A stretch of 64,000 bases of DNA from Geobacteraceae bacterium (GTDB lineage: Bacteria; Desulfobacterota; Desulfuromonadia; Geobacterales; Geobacteraceae), in the NCBI GenBank assembly GCA_029975275.1, contig JARKPN010000139.1:1-64000 (forward strand), read 5' to 3'. Positions 1 to 9,331 of this stretch are shown here, piece after piece; position 1 is the stretch's first letter, and every line of letters begins with the position of its first letter. The position numbers and the translations under genes were made by a program. The notes below the pieces were generated by a model. That model was not told the DNA's origin, did no database searches, and saw only the letters and a program-made list of their open reading frames with translations.

Positions 1-1160
1 TCCGGCTCGATGATGTCGCCGTCGCAGAGCACCAGCCCCCGCTCGATGCAGTTTTCAAGCTCCCGGACATTGCCGGGCCAGGCATATTCCAGCAGGGCCT
101 TCATCGCCCCGGGAGCGAGGCGGACTCCAGCCTTGCCGAGCCTCTCGCCGTATTTTTCCAGAAAGTGATCCGCCAGAAGGGGGATATCCTCTATCCGCTC
201 CCGAAGCGGTGGGACCTTGATGCAGAAGACGTTGAGCCGGTAGAAAAGGTCTTCGCGGAATCTCCCGTCAGCCACCTCCCTGGCCAGGTCCCGGGAGGTG
301 GCTGAGACCACTCGGACGTCCACCTTCCTCGCCGTCCCCGCACCTACCGGACGTATTTCCCCCTCCTGGAGGACCCTGAGCAGTTTGACCTGGAGGAAGG
401 GGGGCATCTCCCCGATCTCGTCCAGCAGCAGGGTGCCGCCGTCCGCCTGCTCGAAGAGTCCGGACTTGTCCGACACGGCATCGGTGAACGCCCCCTTCAC
501 GTGGCCGAACAGCTCGCTCTCAAGGAGGTTCTCCGGTATCGCACCGCAGTTGACCGCTATGAACGGCTCCTTTCTCCGGTTGCCGTTGAAGTGGATGGCC
601 CGGGCTATCAGCTCCTTGCCGGTACCCGATTCCCCGAGGATCAGGACCGTGGTCCTGAAGTCGCAGACCTTCCTGATCAGGGAAAATATGTCCTGCATGC
701 GGGGCGTCCTGCTGATGATGCCGGCAAAGGAATATTCCCGCTCGATCTCGGCGCGCAGGCGCCTGTTTTCATCCTTCAGCCGCACCCGCTCCTCGGCCTT
801 CCTCAGCACCAGGACTATCTCGTCGTTCTTGAACGGCTTGGAGATGTAGTCGTAGGCCCCCATCTTCATGCATTCGATGGCGGTATCCATCGTGCCGTAG
901 GCCGACATCATAATGATGGTGGAGCCGATGCCGGCATCCGCCGCTCTTCGCAGGAACTCGGGGCCGTCAACCACGGGCATCCGTATGTCACAGAGGATGA
1001 AATCATAGGGGCTGTCGCCTGCCATGCGGAGCGCCTCTTCGCCGTCCGGCGCCGTATCGGCCAGGTACCCCTCCCGACCGAGCACGATCTTAAGTATGTG
1101 GCGCAGGTTCGCCTCGTCATCCACTATGAGAATTCTCTTTGCACCGTGGTTTTTTTTCAT
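1..1160 (-). CDS. sigma-54-dependent response regulator (NtrC family), 3' end beyond window
   Basis: Transcriptional activator that would drive sigma-54 promoters when phosphorylated by the kinase encoded just upstream. The ATG at 1160 overlaps the kinase stop as ATGA. The receiver domain covers residues 1-120 with acidic pair DD near 14-15 and phosphoacceptor D58 (CDIRMP). The AAA+ domain follows with Walker A GESGTGKE, a GAFTDA loop (variant of GAFTGA) and Walker [11 protein letters not shown]. The frame is open to base 1, so the C-terminal Fis-type helix-turn-helix lies outside the window. Position beside the prepilin peptidase gene suggests a PilR-like or general envelope role, but no target promoter is visible here. 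It is not certain that this is PilR itself. Confidence 0.95.
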   Translation of the reverse strand, partial: MKKNHGAKRILIVDDEANLRHILKIVLGREGYLADTAPDGEEALRMAGDSPYDFILCDIRMPVVDGPEFLRRAADAGIGSTIIMMSAYGTMDTAIECMKMGAYDYISKPFKNDEIVLVLRKAEERVRLKDENRRLRAEIEREYSFAGIISRTPRMQDIFSLIRKVCDFRTTVLILGESGTGKELIARAIHFNGNRRKEPFIAVNCGAIPENLLESELFGHVKGAFTDAVSDKSGLFEQADGGTLLLDEIGEMPPFLQVKLLRVLQEGEIRPVGAGTARKVDVRVVSATSRDLAREVADGRFREDLFYRLNVFCIKVPPLRERIEDIPLLADHFLEKYGERLGKAGVRLAPGAMKALLEYAWPGNVRELENCIERGLVLCDGDIIEP

Positions 1161-2743
1161 ATTCTCACCGTATCTTCCTCCTCCAGTGGCAGCCAGACCG
1201 TGAAAGTACTTCCGATTGAAGGTACGCTCTCCACTGTTATCCTGCCGCCCAGGGAATCTATGATGCGGGCGGTGACCGCCAGCCCAAGCCCGGTCCCCTT
1301 GCCCGGTTCCTTGGTCGTGAAAAACGGGTCGAACACCCGCGCCAGGTTTTCAGGCTCGATGCCGATGCCGGTGTCGCTCACCTCGACGCACAGGTAACGG
1401 TCCCCCGGACGGGCATGGACCCGCGAGCCGAAGGCGCCGCCGAAGTCGTCCTTGCGGCGTCCCATCATGAGCCCAGGGGGTTGACCCTGGGAGATGACGT
1501 CCGCATGTTCGCCGACCAGGACCCTCACGCGAAGCGACCCGCCGCCAGGCATGGCATCCCGCGCATTTATGAACAGGTTGGTGAAAACCTGCTGCAGCTG
1601 ATGCCGATCTGTGGCTGGCTTTGGAAGCGGCTGCGCCTCGGTAAGCGAGATCTCGATATTCCTGAAGGCCCCCTGACGTTCCAGCATTTCAAGGGTAGCC
1701 CGCAGGAGCGCCGCCACGTCCACCTCTTCCGGCTCGGACCGGCAAGGCCTGGCGTAATCCAGCAGCCCGCGCACGATACGATCGATCCGGCCGGCCTCCT
1801 CCTCAATCCTGGCCAGGTAGTCCGCCTTTTCCCCGCTGCCCGCCAGTTCGTCCCTGAGGATGCCGGCATAGCCCATGATGGCCGCCAGCGGGGTGCCGAT
1901 CTCGTGGGCGGTACCGGCCGCCAGCAGCCCCACCGACGCCATCTTTTCCGAACGGACGGTCTCCGCCCGCGCGGTCTGGAGTTCCCGGTTGATCCGTTCC
2001 AGGGACCTGATGTGCGTCTCAACCTCGTCCCTCTTCCTGCGCAGGGAATCAACCATGGTGTTGAATGATTCGGCCAGTTCGGCGATTTCCGCGTTTCCCG
2101 GAACCGGTACCCGGCAGCTCAGGTCTCCGTCTGCGATTCTGCCGGTGGATGCGAGCAGTTTCCGGATGGGGAGCACGATGCAGCGGGAAAGGAGATAGGA
2201 GCCGAACCCCAGCAGGAGCAGGAAATCGAGAATGAAATACGCCATGAACAGGTGGATCGAGCGGCTGAGCCGGGCGTATTCCGGGGCAAGCGACAGGGTC
2301 AGGCGGGCGGCGCCGACAACCTCCCCCTGTTCCCGGACGGGGGCGTATCTGGACAGGAAGCTACCGTTGCCGGTCAGGGCGCCGCTCTCAAGGCCGGTTT
2401 TCATCACCTCGCGGAGCTTCCCGTCGATCCCCTCACGGTCGTCCAGACGGAACAACTCCCGTCCGTCTCGGCCGAACACGACGATCCCCCGGAAGCCTTG
2501 TTCTGAGGCGAGCCGCTCGGCCAGGCGCAAGGCAGGACCGGGATCGGCCTCCCTCCCGAAGCCTTCCGGGAGGAGGTGGACGAAGGTCGAGAGAAGGAGC
2601 CTTCCCTGTTCGCTCTTCTGCGCCAGCAGGTCCTTCTCCGAGGTCTTGAAGGAGATCAGGCTCAGGAGCAGCCAGGTAAGGACCAGCAGGCAGGAAAGGG
2701 AAGCAAGGATGGCGAAGGTCAGGCTGAACCTGAAGATCTTCAT
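1157..2743 (-). CDS. membrane sensor histidine kinase
   Basis: Inner-membrane sensor kinase of 528 residues and cognate partner of the following sigma-54 regulator. A transmembrane segment at about 8-32, a periplasmic loop to about 160 and a second membrane segment at about 163-188 lead into a HAMP domain (about 188-235). The phosphoacceptor H280 sits in [12 protein letters not shown]. The ATPase shows an N box (NARDAMPGG), G1 (DTGIGIEP) and G2 ([10 protein letters not shown]). It lacks the six-helix plus PAS layout typical of PilS, so the input differs from that family. The gene starts 9 bases after the prepilin peptidase stop and shares ATGA with the regulator, which indicates one transcript. 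Confidence 0.93.
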   Translation of the reverse strand: MKIFRFSLTFAILASLSCLLVLTWLLLSLISFKTSEKDLLAQKSEQGRLLLSTFVHLLPEGFGREADPGPALRLAERLASEQGFRGIVVFGRDGRELFRLDDREGIDGKLREVMKTGLESGALTGNGSFLSRYAPVREQGEVVGAARLTLSLAPEYARLSRSIHLFMAYFILDFLLLLGFGSYLLSRCIVLPIRKLLASTGRIADGDLSCRVPVPGNAEIAELAESFNTMVDSLRRKRDEVETHIRSLERINRELQTARAETVRSEKMASVGLLAAGTAHEIGTPLAAIMGYAGILRDELAGSGEKADYLARIEEEAGRIDRIVRGLLDYARPCRSEPEEVDVAALLRATLEMLERQGAFRNIEISLTEAQPLPKPATDRHQLQQVFTNLFINARDAMPGGGSLRVRVLVGEHADVISQGQPPGLMMGRRKDDFGGAFGSRVHARPGDRYLCVEVSDTGIGIEPENLARVFDPFFTTKEPGKGTGLGLAVTARIIDSLGGRITVESVPSIGSTFTVWLPLEEEDTVRI

Positions 2744-2752
2744 GGTGATCCC

Positions 2753-3541
2753 CTACCCCCTGAGAGCGCCTCCCAGGCCGAGGTACCAGCCGATGAGCTC
2801 CCTGCCGAAGAAGATGTACAGCACCGCGCCGAAGGCCAGGAACGGACCGAAGGGGATGGGAAGCTGGGAACCCTTCTTGCGTGCCGCCATCAGCGCGACC
2901 CCGACCACCGAGCCGACCACCGAGCTGCTGAAGATGATGAACGGGACGGCCTTCCATCCCAGGAACGCGCCCATCATGGCCAGGAGCTTGATGTCGCCCC
3001 CCCCCATCCCCTCCTTCCGGGTCAGGAGGTGGTAACCGTAGGCCACGAGGAGCAGGCTCCCCCCTCCCGCCACGATACCGATCAGGGAGTTTTTCCAGCC
3101 AAGCCAGGGGAGGAAGAAAGATACCGCGAAACCGACGACGATGCCCGGAAGGCTGATGCTGTCCGGGATGATTTGATGCTCGATGTCGATAAAGGTGACA
3201 GCCACCAGAGCGGAGCAGAACAGGAAGAGTACGAAAAAGGTGGGTGAAAGCTGGAACTTGATGAAAAGGAACAGGGTGAGCAGCCCGTTGAGCAGTTCCA
3301 CTGCGGGATACTGCCAGGAGATGCGTCCCTTGCATGAACGGCAGCGCCCTCCCAGAAGGAGCCAGCCCAGTATGGGGATGTTGTCGCATGGGGCTATCCT
3401 GCTGCCGCAGGCGGGACAGGCCGATGGTGGAAAGACGATGGACGTGCCGCGGGGAAGCCGGTAGATGCAGACATTGAGGAACGAGCCCACGGCCGCGCCG
3501 AGCAGAAAGGCGAATACATAGTAAATCGCGGGACAAGTCAT
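2753..3541 (-). CDS. pilD: type IV prepilin peptidase / N-methyltransferase
   Basis: Polytopic inner-membrane aspartic protease that cleaves and N-methylates type IV pilin and type II secretion pseudopilin precursors. The protein has 262 residues, normal for the bifunctional form. The N-terminal cytoplasmic domain keeps both CxxC pairs (CPACGS and CRSCKG) needed for the methylase-containing version. The two catalytic aspartates are in FIDIEHQIIPD and in GMGGGDIK, the latter being the family GD signature. Its ATG overlaps the valS stop as ATGA. No pilin gene lies in the window, so substrates are encoded elsewhere. Confidence 0.95.
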   Translation of the reverse strand: MTCPAIYYVFAFLLGAAVGSFLNVCIYRLPRGTSIVFPPSACPACGSRIAPCDNIPILGWLLLGGRCRSCKGRISWQYPAVELLNGLLTLFLFIKFQLSPTFFVLFLFCSALVAVTFIDIEHQIIPDSISLPGIVVGFAVSFFLPWLGWKNSLIGIVAGGGSLLLVAYGYHLLTRKEGMGGGDIKLLAMMGAFLGWKAVPFIIFSSSVVGSVVGVALMAARKKGSQLPIPFGPFLAFGAVLYIFFGRELIGWYLGLGGALRG

Positions 3542-6198
3542 TTGAGTTTCCGAATCTTCTCCAGGCTTTCCAGAAGCACCTGCTTCTTGTTGGCGAGTTC
3601 CTCCAGCTTGTCCCGCTCCTTTGCCACCACCTGGGCTGGGGCGCGGCCGACGAAGTCGGGGTTCTCCAGTTTCCCGCCGAGGAAGTCGATGTCCTTTTCC
3701 GCCTTGGCAATCTCCTTGAGGAGCCGCTTCTCCTCTTCCTCCACGTTCACCAGCCCCTGCAGCGGCACCACGATCCGCACGTCGCCCGCAAGCTGGACCG
3801 CCGCATCGGCCGGGGTGGCGGGTGACCGGCCTATGGCCAGATCCGAAAGCCGGGCCAGGCTCATGACATATCCCTCGTTCCGCTTCAGCACGCGCAGGCT
3901 TTCGTCGGACCCGCAGTCCAGGATGGCCGCGATCTCCCTGCTCGGAGGGACCTCAACCTCGCCCCTGATGTTGCGGATCCCGCGGATCACCTCCATGGCC
4001 AGTTCCATTTCCCCTGCGCCGGCTGCATAGTCCCACTCGGCTCTCGGACGGGGATAGGGAGCTGTCATGATGGTCGGGGTCGGTCGTCCGCCCGGCAGAC
4101 TCTGCCAGATCTCCTCGGTGATGAACGGCATGAACGGGTGCAGGAGCCGCAGCAGGTGCTCCAGCACGGTCCAGAGGACCTGCCGGGCGGTGCGTTTCCG
4201 CTCGGGAGTCCCTTTATAAAGGTCTTCCTTAATCAGCTCGATGTACCAGTCGCAGAACTCGCTCCAGGTGAAACGGTAAAGGGCCGAGGCAGCGTCGTTG
4301 AACCGGTAGGCGGCAAGGGCCTCATCGGTCTCCCGCGCCGCCTCGTTGAGCCGGAACAGGATCCAGCGGTCGGCGTTGGAAAGCTCAAGCTCCTCCGGCT
4401 GCACCTTCCCGGGCTCGAACCCTCCCAGGTTCATGAGGGTGAAGCGGGAGGCGTTCCAGATCTTGTTGACGAAATTGCGGTAGCCGGCGATCCGCTCCTC
4501 TGCCAATTTTATATCTCTCCCCTGGGCCGCGAAGGCCGCCAGGGTGAAGCGGAAGGCGTCGGCGCCGTACTGGTCGATGACCACCAGGGGATCGATGACG
4601 TTGCCGCGCGACTTGCTCATCTTCTGCCCCTGGGCGTCGCGCACCAGGGCGTGGATGTAGACGTCGCGGAACGGCACGTCCCCCATGAAGTGGAGCCCCA
4701 TCATCATCATACGGGCCACCCAGAAGAACAGGATGTCGAAGCCGGTCACCAGACAGGAGGTGGGATAGAACACCGCCAGTTCCCGGGTCCGCTCGGGCCA
4801 CCCCATGGTGGAGAACGGCCAGAGCGCCGAAGAGAACCAGGTGTCCAGCACATCGGTCTCCTGGCGGATCCCGTCGCTGCCGCAGTGGGCGCAGGAGGTC
4901 GGATCCTCCTTTGCCACCGTCACCTCCCCGCAGTGGTCGCAATACCATGCCGGGATGCGGTGCCCCCACCAGATCTGGCGGGAGATGCACCAGTCGCGGA
5001 TGTTCTCCATCCACTCGTAGTAGGTGTTCCCCCACTGCTGGGGCACGATCCGGGTACGACCGTCCCGCACGGCGGCCAGCGCCTCTTCGGCCAGCGGGCC
5101 TACCTTCACGTACCACTGCAGCGACATGTACGGTTCCACCACGGTCTTGCAGCGGTAGCACCCCCCCACGGCCAGGGTATGGTCGTCGGTCTTTTCCAGC
5201 AGACCCTGCTCCTCCAGGTCGGATAAGATCCGCTTGCGTGCCACGAAACGGTCAATCCCTTCGTACTGGTGGCCCGCCGCGTTGATGACGCCGGATTCGT
5301 CGAACACGTTGATCCGGTCCAGGTTGTGACGCTTCCCCACCTCGAAGTCGTTGAAGTCGTGGGCCGGGGTTATCTTCACCACGCCGGTGCCGAACTCCAT
5401 GTCCACGTAGTCGTCGCCGATGATCGGGATCCGGCGGTCGACCAGCGGCAGCACCACGTACCCGCCTAGCAGGTCGCGATAACGCTCGTCCGCAGGGTTC
5501 ACGGCAACCGCGGTGTCACCCAGCATGGTCTCGGGCCGGGTGGTCGCCACCACGAGGTACTTTTCCGAGCCTTCAATCGGATAGCGGAGGTGCCAGAGAT
5601 TCCCCTTCTGCTCCTCATGCTCCACCTCGATGTCGGAGAGCGCGGTGTGGCAGCGCGGGCACCAGTTGATGAGCCGGTTGTCACGGTAGATGAGCCCCTC
5701 CTGGTAGAGGCGGACGAAGACCTCGCGGACCGCGGTGGAGAGCCCCTCGTCCATGGTGAACCGCTCCCGCTCCCAGTCGCAGGAGGCGCCCAGCCGCTTC
5801 AACTGGCCGATGATCCTGCCCCCGGACTCGGCCTTCCATTTCCAGACCCGATCGATGAATGCCTCGCGGCCTATCTCGTGACGGTCGGTTCCCTCGGCGG
5901 CGAGCTGGCGCTCCACCACGTTCTGGGTGGCGATGCCCGCATGGTCGGTACCCGGCATCCAGAGCACGTTGCAGCCGGACATCCGCTTCCAGCGGCAGAG
6001 AATGTCCTGCAGGGTGTTGTTCAGGGCATGCCCCATGTGGAGGACCCCGGTGATGTTCGGGGGGGGGATGACGATGCTGTAGGGTTCCTTGTCCGAAGGG
6101 ACGCGGGCGTGAAAGAATCCGCCGGTTTCCCATTCACGGTACCATTTCTCCTCCACGGCTTTCGGTTCATATGCCTTTGCCAGCTCTCTGTCCGCCAT
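3538..6198 (-). CDS. valS: valyl-tRNA synthetase
   Basis: Charges tRNA-Val in the cytoplasm. Class I synthetase with the HIGH element as HMGH near residue 53 and KMSKS near residue 523. An editing domain lies between them and a C-terminal coiled-coil arm occupies the last 65 residues or so. The start chosen is ATG 6198 (MADREL), preceded by AGAGGTG at a good distance. The in-frame ATG at 6255 has no ribosome site and would run through the hairpin at 6234-6256. The protein is 886 residues. The gene heads a chain with pilD, the kinase and the regulator, an unusual pairing of a housekeeping enzyme with pilus biogenesis and signalling. Confidence 0.96.
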   Translation of the reverse strand: MADRELAKAYEPKAVEEKWYREWETGGFFHARVPSDKEPYSIVIPPPNITGVLHMGHALNNTLQDILCRWKRMSGCNVLWMPGTDHAGIATQNVVERQLAAEGTDRHEIGREAFIDRVWKWKAESGGRIIGQLKRLGASCDWERERFTMDEGLSTAVREVFVRLYQEGLIYRDNRLINWCPRCHTALSDIEVEHEEQKGNLWHLRYPIEGSEKYLVVATTRPETMLGDTAVAVNPADERYRDLLGGYVVLPLVDRRIPIIGDDYVDMEFGTGVVKITPAHDFNDFEVGKRHNLDRINVFDESGVINAAGHQYEGIDRFVARKRILSDLEEQGLLEKTDDHTLAVGGCYRCKTVVEPYMSLQWYVKVGPLAEEALAAVRDGRTRIVPQQWGNTYYEWMENIRDWCISRQIWWGHRIPAWYCDHCGEVTVAKEDPTSCAHCGSDGIRQETDVLDTWFSSALWPFSTMGWPERTRELAVFYPTSCLVTGFDILFFWVARMMMMGLHFMGDVPFRDVYIHALVRDAQGQKMSKSRGNVIDPLVVIDQYGADAFRFTLAAFAAQGRDIKLAEERIAGYRNFVNKIWNASRFTLMNLGGFEPGKVQPEELELSNADRWILFRLNEAARETDEALAAYRFNDAASALYRFTWSEFCDWYIELIKEDLYKGTPERKRTARQVLWTVLEHLLRLLHPFMPFITEEIWQSLPGGRPTPTIMTAPYPRPRAEWDYAAGAGEMELAMEVIRGIRNIRGEVEVPPSREIAAILDCGSDESLRVLKRNEGYVMSLARLSDLAIGRSPATPADAAVQLAGDVRIVVPLQGLVNVEEEEKRLLKEIAKAEKDIDFLGGKLENPDFVGRAPAQVVAKERDKLEELANKKQVLLESLEKIRKLK

Positions 6199-6233
6199 GC
6201 GCAACACCTCTTTATGTAAATTCCTGAAACGAA

Positions 6234-6256
6234 AATGGGGATGTGACATCCCCATT
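6234..6256 (-). terminator. terminator-like hairpin 35 bases before valS
   Basis: Perfect 11-base inverted repeat (AATGGGGATGT / ACATCCCCATT) around one central base. Read on the minus strand it is followed by TTTTCGTTTC, the layout of an intrinsic terminator. It lies downstream of the response regulator ending at 6369 and only 35 bases before the valS start. It could end the regulator transcript or act as an attenuator for valS. Loop size is small, so the real stem is likely 9-10 bp. Confidence 0.6.
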
Positions 6257-6257
6257 C

Positions 6258-6322
6258 AGAGCCTGCTCGTAAATAAGCATTCCGGGCGCGACCACTCGGA
6301 ACGTTATTTACGGATTAGCTCT
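6258..6322. repeat. 65-bp imperfect palindrome, copy 1 of a dispersed repeat
   Basis: The two halves (AGAGCCTGCTCGTAAATAAG and the complement of CGTTATTTACGGATTAGCTCT) pair over about 25 bases with a few mismatches, so the element can fold into a long hairpin. Its left 29 bases recur at 38109-38137 with 26 of 29 identical. It lies in the valS leader next to the terminator-like hairpin. It resembles a REP-type intergenic repeat. No function is evident. Confidence 0.6.
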
Positions 6323-6368
6323 TAAATTCATGTACCGGGTCGCCCGGGCACGAAGATACGCCCATCCG

Positions 6369-7835
6369 TTACCGCGACAGCCCCTCTTTTATCTTTCTGA
6401 TTTCTTCTATTATAATGGTCTCCGCCAGGTCGGGCACGACCTCCCACGCGATCCGTTCGATGACTTCCCTGGAAATCTTCGAGATTGCGGCGGCCAGCTG
6501 CTCCTCGGACAAGGTCACGAGGTTTTCACCGGCAGGGAGAGCGGCCGGGCCGCGAATCAACCCTTCGGCGGATTCCGGCGCCTCGGCGGGCGCGGCGGAA
6601 AATCCGGCTGTCGGGACATAATCCTCTTCGGTGGCGAACTGCAGATCGCTTTCTTCCGCGTCAAGTCCCGGGGAAGCGAAGGGCTCGGCTGCCGGGGAAG
6701 GCTCCACGACGGGTTCCCATGTCTGCGCCGCCTCCGCGGCCGGCGGCTCCCCACCGAGGGAGATACTCTCGGAGAGCACCTGTTTGGAAGGGGATTCCAC
6801 TGCTGCAAAACCGGCGTCAACGGGTGGCTCCGGCAGCGGTTCCGTACATGAGATTTCTTCTTGGGCAGGGATGCCGGCAGCTTCTATCGTGCCGGTCGCC
6901 TCGGTCAGGCTGACCGTCCCGAAGCCCGCCGGGGACGTATCGTCATCCGGCAGGGTGAAAGGTTCAATCTCCTCCACCGTTTCGGCCAGGCCGGACTGCT
7001 CCTCGCCGTCCAGAACCTCTCCGAACTGGATCGGCTCCCCTTCGGTGACCTCTTCGGCAAAGGTCCCCCAGGGGTCGTCTTCCGGACCGGCCTCAACGAT
7101 ATCGACCGAGGAGAGAAAAATCACCCCTTCGGTCTCCGCCGCCACTTTTTTGGGGGACTCGGTCTCGGCGGCCTTGGGGGACTCGAAGGTGGTCTCCGCA
7201 ACATCAGGCTCCACTGCCGCAGGCAGCGTGACGTTACCGCCCAGGTGGACGAATCCCCTGAACGATGCTGCAAGGTCGGCGGGGCTATCGGCAGGCTGAA
7301 AAACTTCCGGCTCCTGTGCCGCGGCAAACGTCTCCGGAGGCGCCTGTCCGGCCTCGACCTGCATTGCAAACGCCTCAGTCGATGCAGCTCCGGCCTGGGG
7401 AACCGCGGCCGTCGCCCTGGCGGGTATCTGTTCAGCTTCGGAAAGCGCTGCAGACACCCTGGACCTGCCCAGTTCTGCCAGCTCCTTTACCTTGTCGATC
7501 AGGTTCTGGGATTCGAAAGGCTTGGTTATGTGGGCATCGGCGCCGCTGTTTCTGGCCCGCTCTTCATCAAACGGTTCAAACGCGCCCACCAGCAGGAGCA
7601 GTGGCACATCCCTGAGTCCGGGATCCCGCCTGACCTCCTCGCACACCTCGTAGCCGTTCTTGCCCGGCATCAGGGCATCCACCAGCATCACGTCCGGCCG
7701 GCTCTCCTTCGCCTTTTCCAGGGCCGCGACGCCGTTGTCCACGACGACCAGTTTATAGTCCTCATTGGCAAAAATTATGCCCACCACCTTCTGGATGGTG
7801 ATGCTGTCATCGGCTAGAAGCAGTGTAGTGCCCAT
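6369..7835 (-). CDS. response regulator with acidic linker and conserved C-terminal helix
   Basis: 488-residue protein whose only recognisable enzymatic or regulatory domain is an N-terminal receiver (MGTTLLLADD, phosphoacceptor in MLVDALMPG, conserved lysine in HITKPF). A linker of about 300 residues rich in Glu, Ala, Pro and Ser follows. It ends in a compact segment (about the last 50 residues) with SEEQL..ISREVIERIAWEVVPDLAE, seen in related deltaproteobacterial regulators. ATG 7835 is preferred because GGAGG lies just upstream. The upstream in-frame ATG at 7907 has no such site. The output is probably protein-protein contact, not DNA binding. Partner unknown. Confidence 0.85.
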   Translation of the reverse strand: MGTTLLLADDSITIQKVVGIIFANEDYKLVVVDNGVAALEKAKESRPDVMLVDALMPGKNGYEVCEEVRRDPGLRDVPLLLLVGAFEPFDEERARNSGADAHITKPFESQNLIDKVKELAELGRSRVSAALSEAEQIPARATAAVPQAGAASTEAFAMQVEAGQAPPETFAAAQEPEVFQPADSPADLAASFRGFVHLGGNVTLPAAVEPDVAETTFESPKAAETESPKKVAAETEGVIFLSSVDIVEAGPEDDPWGTFAEEVTEGEPIQFGEVLDGEEQSGLAETVEEIEPFTLPDDDTSPAGFGTVSLTEATGTIEAAGIPAQEEISCTEPLPEPPVDAGFAAVESPSKQVLSESISLGGEPPAAEAAQTWEPVVEPSPAAEPFASPGLDAEESDLQFATEEDYVPTAGFSAAPAEAPESAEGLIRGPAALPAGENLVTLSEEQLAAAISKISREVIERIAWEVVPDLAETIIIEEIRKIKEGLSR

Positions 7836-7942
7836 GGAACAACCTCCGGCGGGAAAGGTGAAAAACCTGAAAGATACCTGGTGAAGCAACGGGCGAGGTG
7901 CGCGCAAACCGCGAGAAAACTAGCATAATGCCTTGCAATGTG

Positions 7943-9136
7943 TCAAGTTTTTTGCCTGGCGGCCGAACCCTTGCCGGCCCGGAATGGGCTCCGGTTTTCC
8001 CTGCCGGAGAAGATGGCGGCCGCCAGGGTGGAAATGTCGCTCCGCAGACGCCTGAAGTCCCCGTTTCTGCGGTAGTCCCGCCTGGAGGTGAGCAGGATGA
8101 CGAACAGGTCGGACTCGGGGTCGATCCAGACCGAACAGCCGCTGTAGCCGGTATGGCCGAACGAGGCGCCGGAGAACCCCGTGCCCCTGGGCGCGGAAAA
8201 CGGGGAGCGCATGTCCCACCCCACGGCCCGGACGACCTTGCCGTCCTGAATGGAAAAGGGGGTTGTCATCTGCCTGAAGGCTTCCTCCGAGAGCACCCTC
8301 TTTCCGGCAAGCTCACCACCTCTCAGCAGCATGCGACAGAAACGCGCCAGATCCACGGCCGTGCCGAACAGACCCGCATGGCCTGCCGCGCCCCCCAGAA
8401 AGCGCGCCACATGGTCCTGGGCGGTCCCGAACAGCAGGCCGTTCGATGCGTCGAGGGTTGCCGCGCACCTGTTACGGAGTCCGGAAGCAGGATTGAAGGA
8501 GGTGTCAGTCATGCCGAGTGGCAGCAGGATAGTATCCCCGACGTAGCGGGACAGCTCGACGCCCGACACCCTGCGCACCAGTTCCCCGAGCAGGATGAAG
8601 TTGATGTCCGCGTACTTGAACCTGGTTCCCGGAGGCCAGGCAGGCTCATGGGTGGCGGCGGTCTCCACGACCCCCTGCATGGTGCCGCACGAAGACACGG
8701 AGAAGTCGCCCAGTCCTGAAGTATGGGTGACCAGGTGCAGGACCAGCATGTCGTCCCTCCCCTTGGCCGCGAACTCGGGAAACCATTTCGTTACCGGGTC
8801 CAGGAGATGAAGTCTCCCTTCGTCTATGAGCTTCATGATTGCCGGAGTGGTGGCGATAACCTTGGTGAGGGAGGCGAGATCGAAGATCGTGTCGGACCTG
8901 ACCGGTGGTGCCTGGGGCGCACTCGAAACCGCTCCGTAGGTTCCGACGAACAGGTCGGCGTCACCGTTACCGATCAGCACCGTGCCGCCGCTTATGAGCC
9001 CGGAGGCAACGGCTGCGTCCATGACGCATTCGATACTGTCGGCCCTGACCAGGTCCTCCAGAGGCCTATCGGCGCAGTTTACCGGGTTTGCCGGAAAAAC
9101 AAGCACGGCCAGTATCAGGTATCGCAGGTATGACAT
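7943..9136 (-). CDS. exported serine beta-lactamase-fold hydrolase (EstB/AmpC-like)
   Basis: 397-residue member of the class C beta-lactamase/D-alanyl-D-alanine carboxypeptidase superfamily. A signal peptide is plausible at 1-22 (hydrophobic LILAVLVFPANPVNC). The catalytic SxxK is SLTK, within DLASLTKVIATT. The tyrosine motif is in KYADINFILLG, and a GHTGYSG motif stands where the KTG/HTG element is expected. Such proteins are often esterases or peptidoglycan carboxypeptidases rather than antibiotic resistance enzymes, so substrate is not assigned. The start lies only about 30 bases from the MITE-like element at 9170-9327, which therefore occupies its promoter region. Confidence 0.85.
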   Translation of the reverse strand: MSYLRYLILAVLVFPANPVNCADRPLEDLVRADSIECVMDAAVASGLISGGTVLIGNGDADLFVGTYGAVSSAPQAPPVRSDTIFDLASLTKVIATTPAIMKLIDEGRLHLLDPVTKWFPEFAAKGRDDMLVLHLVTHTSGLGDFSVSSCGTMQGVVETAATHEPAWPPGTRFKYADINFILLGELVRRVSGVELSRYVGDTILLPLGMTDTSFNPASGLRNRCAATLDASNGLLFGTAQDHVARFLGGAAGHAGLFGTAVDLARFCRMLLRGGELAGKRVLSEEAFRQMTTPFSIQDGKVVRAVGWDMRSPFSAPRGTGFSGASFGHTGYSGCSVWIDPESDLFVILLTSRRDYRRNGDFRRLRSDISTLAAAIFSGRENRSPFRAGKGSAARQKT

Positions 9137-9165
9137 GGAACCCCTGCCGCTACTTTCAGGATGGA

Positions 9166-9331
9166 CTAGTGTCCTGTGCGGCTAATTCCTTCCTGACAAT
9201 TCCGGGCCTTTTGGCCCCTGGCCGCGTTCCGGCTCCTCGACTTAGACCCCGCTAGGCCTGTGTCGCCGCGCCTTGCCAGGAACCAAAATTCCTCGGAATT
9301 CTTGCGGTGAACTAACCGCACAGGACACTAG
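9166..9331. mobile_element. MITE-like element with 19-bp terminal inverted repeats and CTAG flanks
   Basis: The ends TGTCCTGTGCGGCTAATTC (9170-9188) and the complement of 9309-9327 match at 17 of 19 bases. Both are bordered by CTAG (9166-9169 and 9328-9331), the pattern expected of a 4-bp target duplication. The 158-bp body contains no open frame for a transposase and some internal hairpins (GGGCC-TTTT-GGCCC). It is best read as a non-autonomous element. The right CTAG supplies the TAG stop codon of the DUF2914 gene, so insertion left that protein intact. Confidence 0.7.

Noticed and set aside
6198-6368. T-box riboswitch controlling valS
   Set aside because: GAGTGGTCGCGC faintly recalls the T-box sequence, but the leader of 170 bases is too short for stem I plus terminator, and the same sequence is part of a palindrome whose arm recurs near cheB.
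7943-9136. Antibiotic-resistance beta-lactamase
   Set aside because: The fold motifs fit the wider serine hydrolase family (SLTK, HTG). Nothing indicates a dedicated resistance enzyme.
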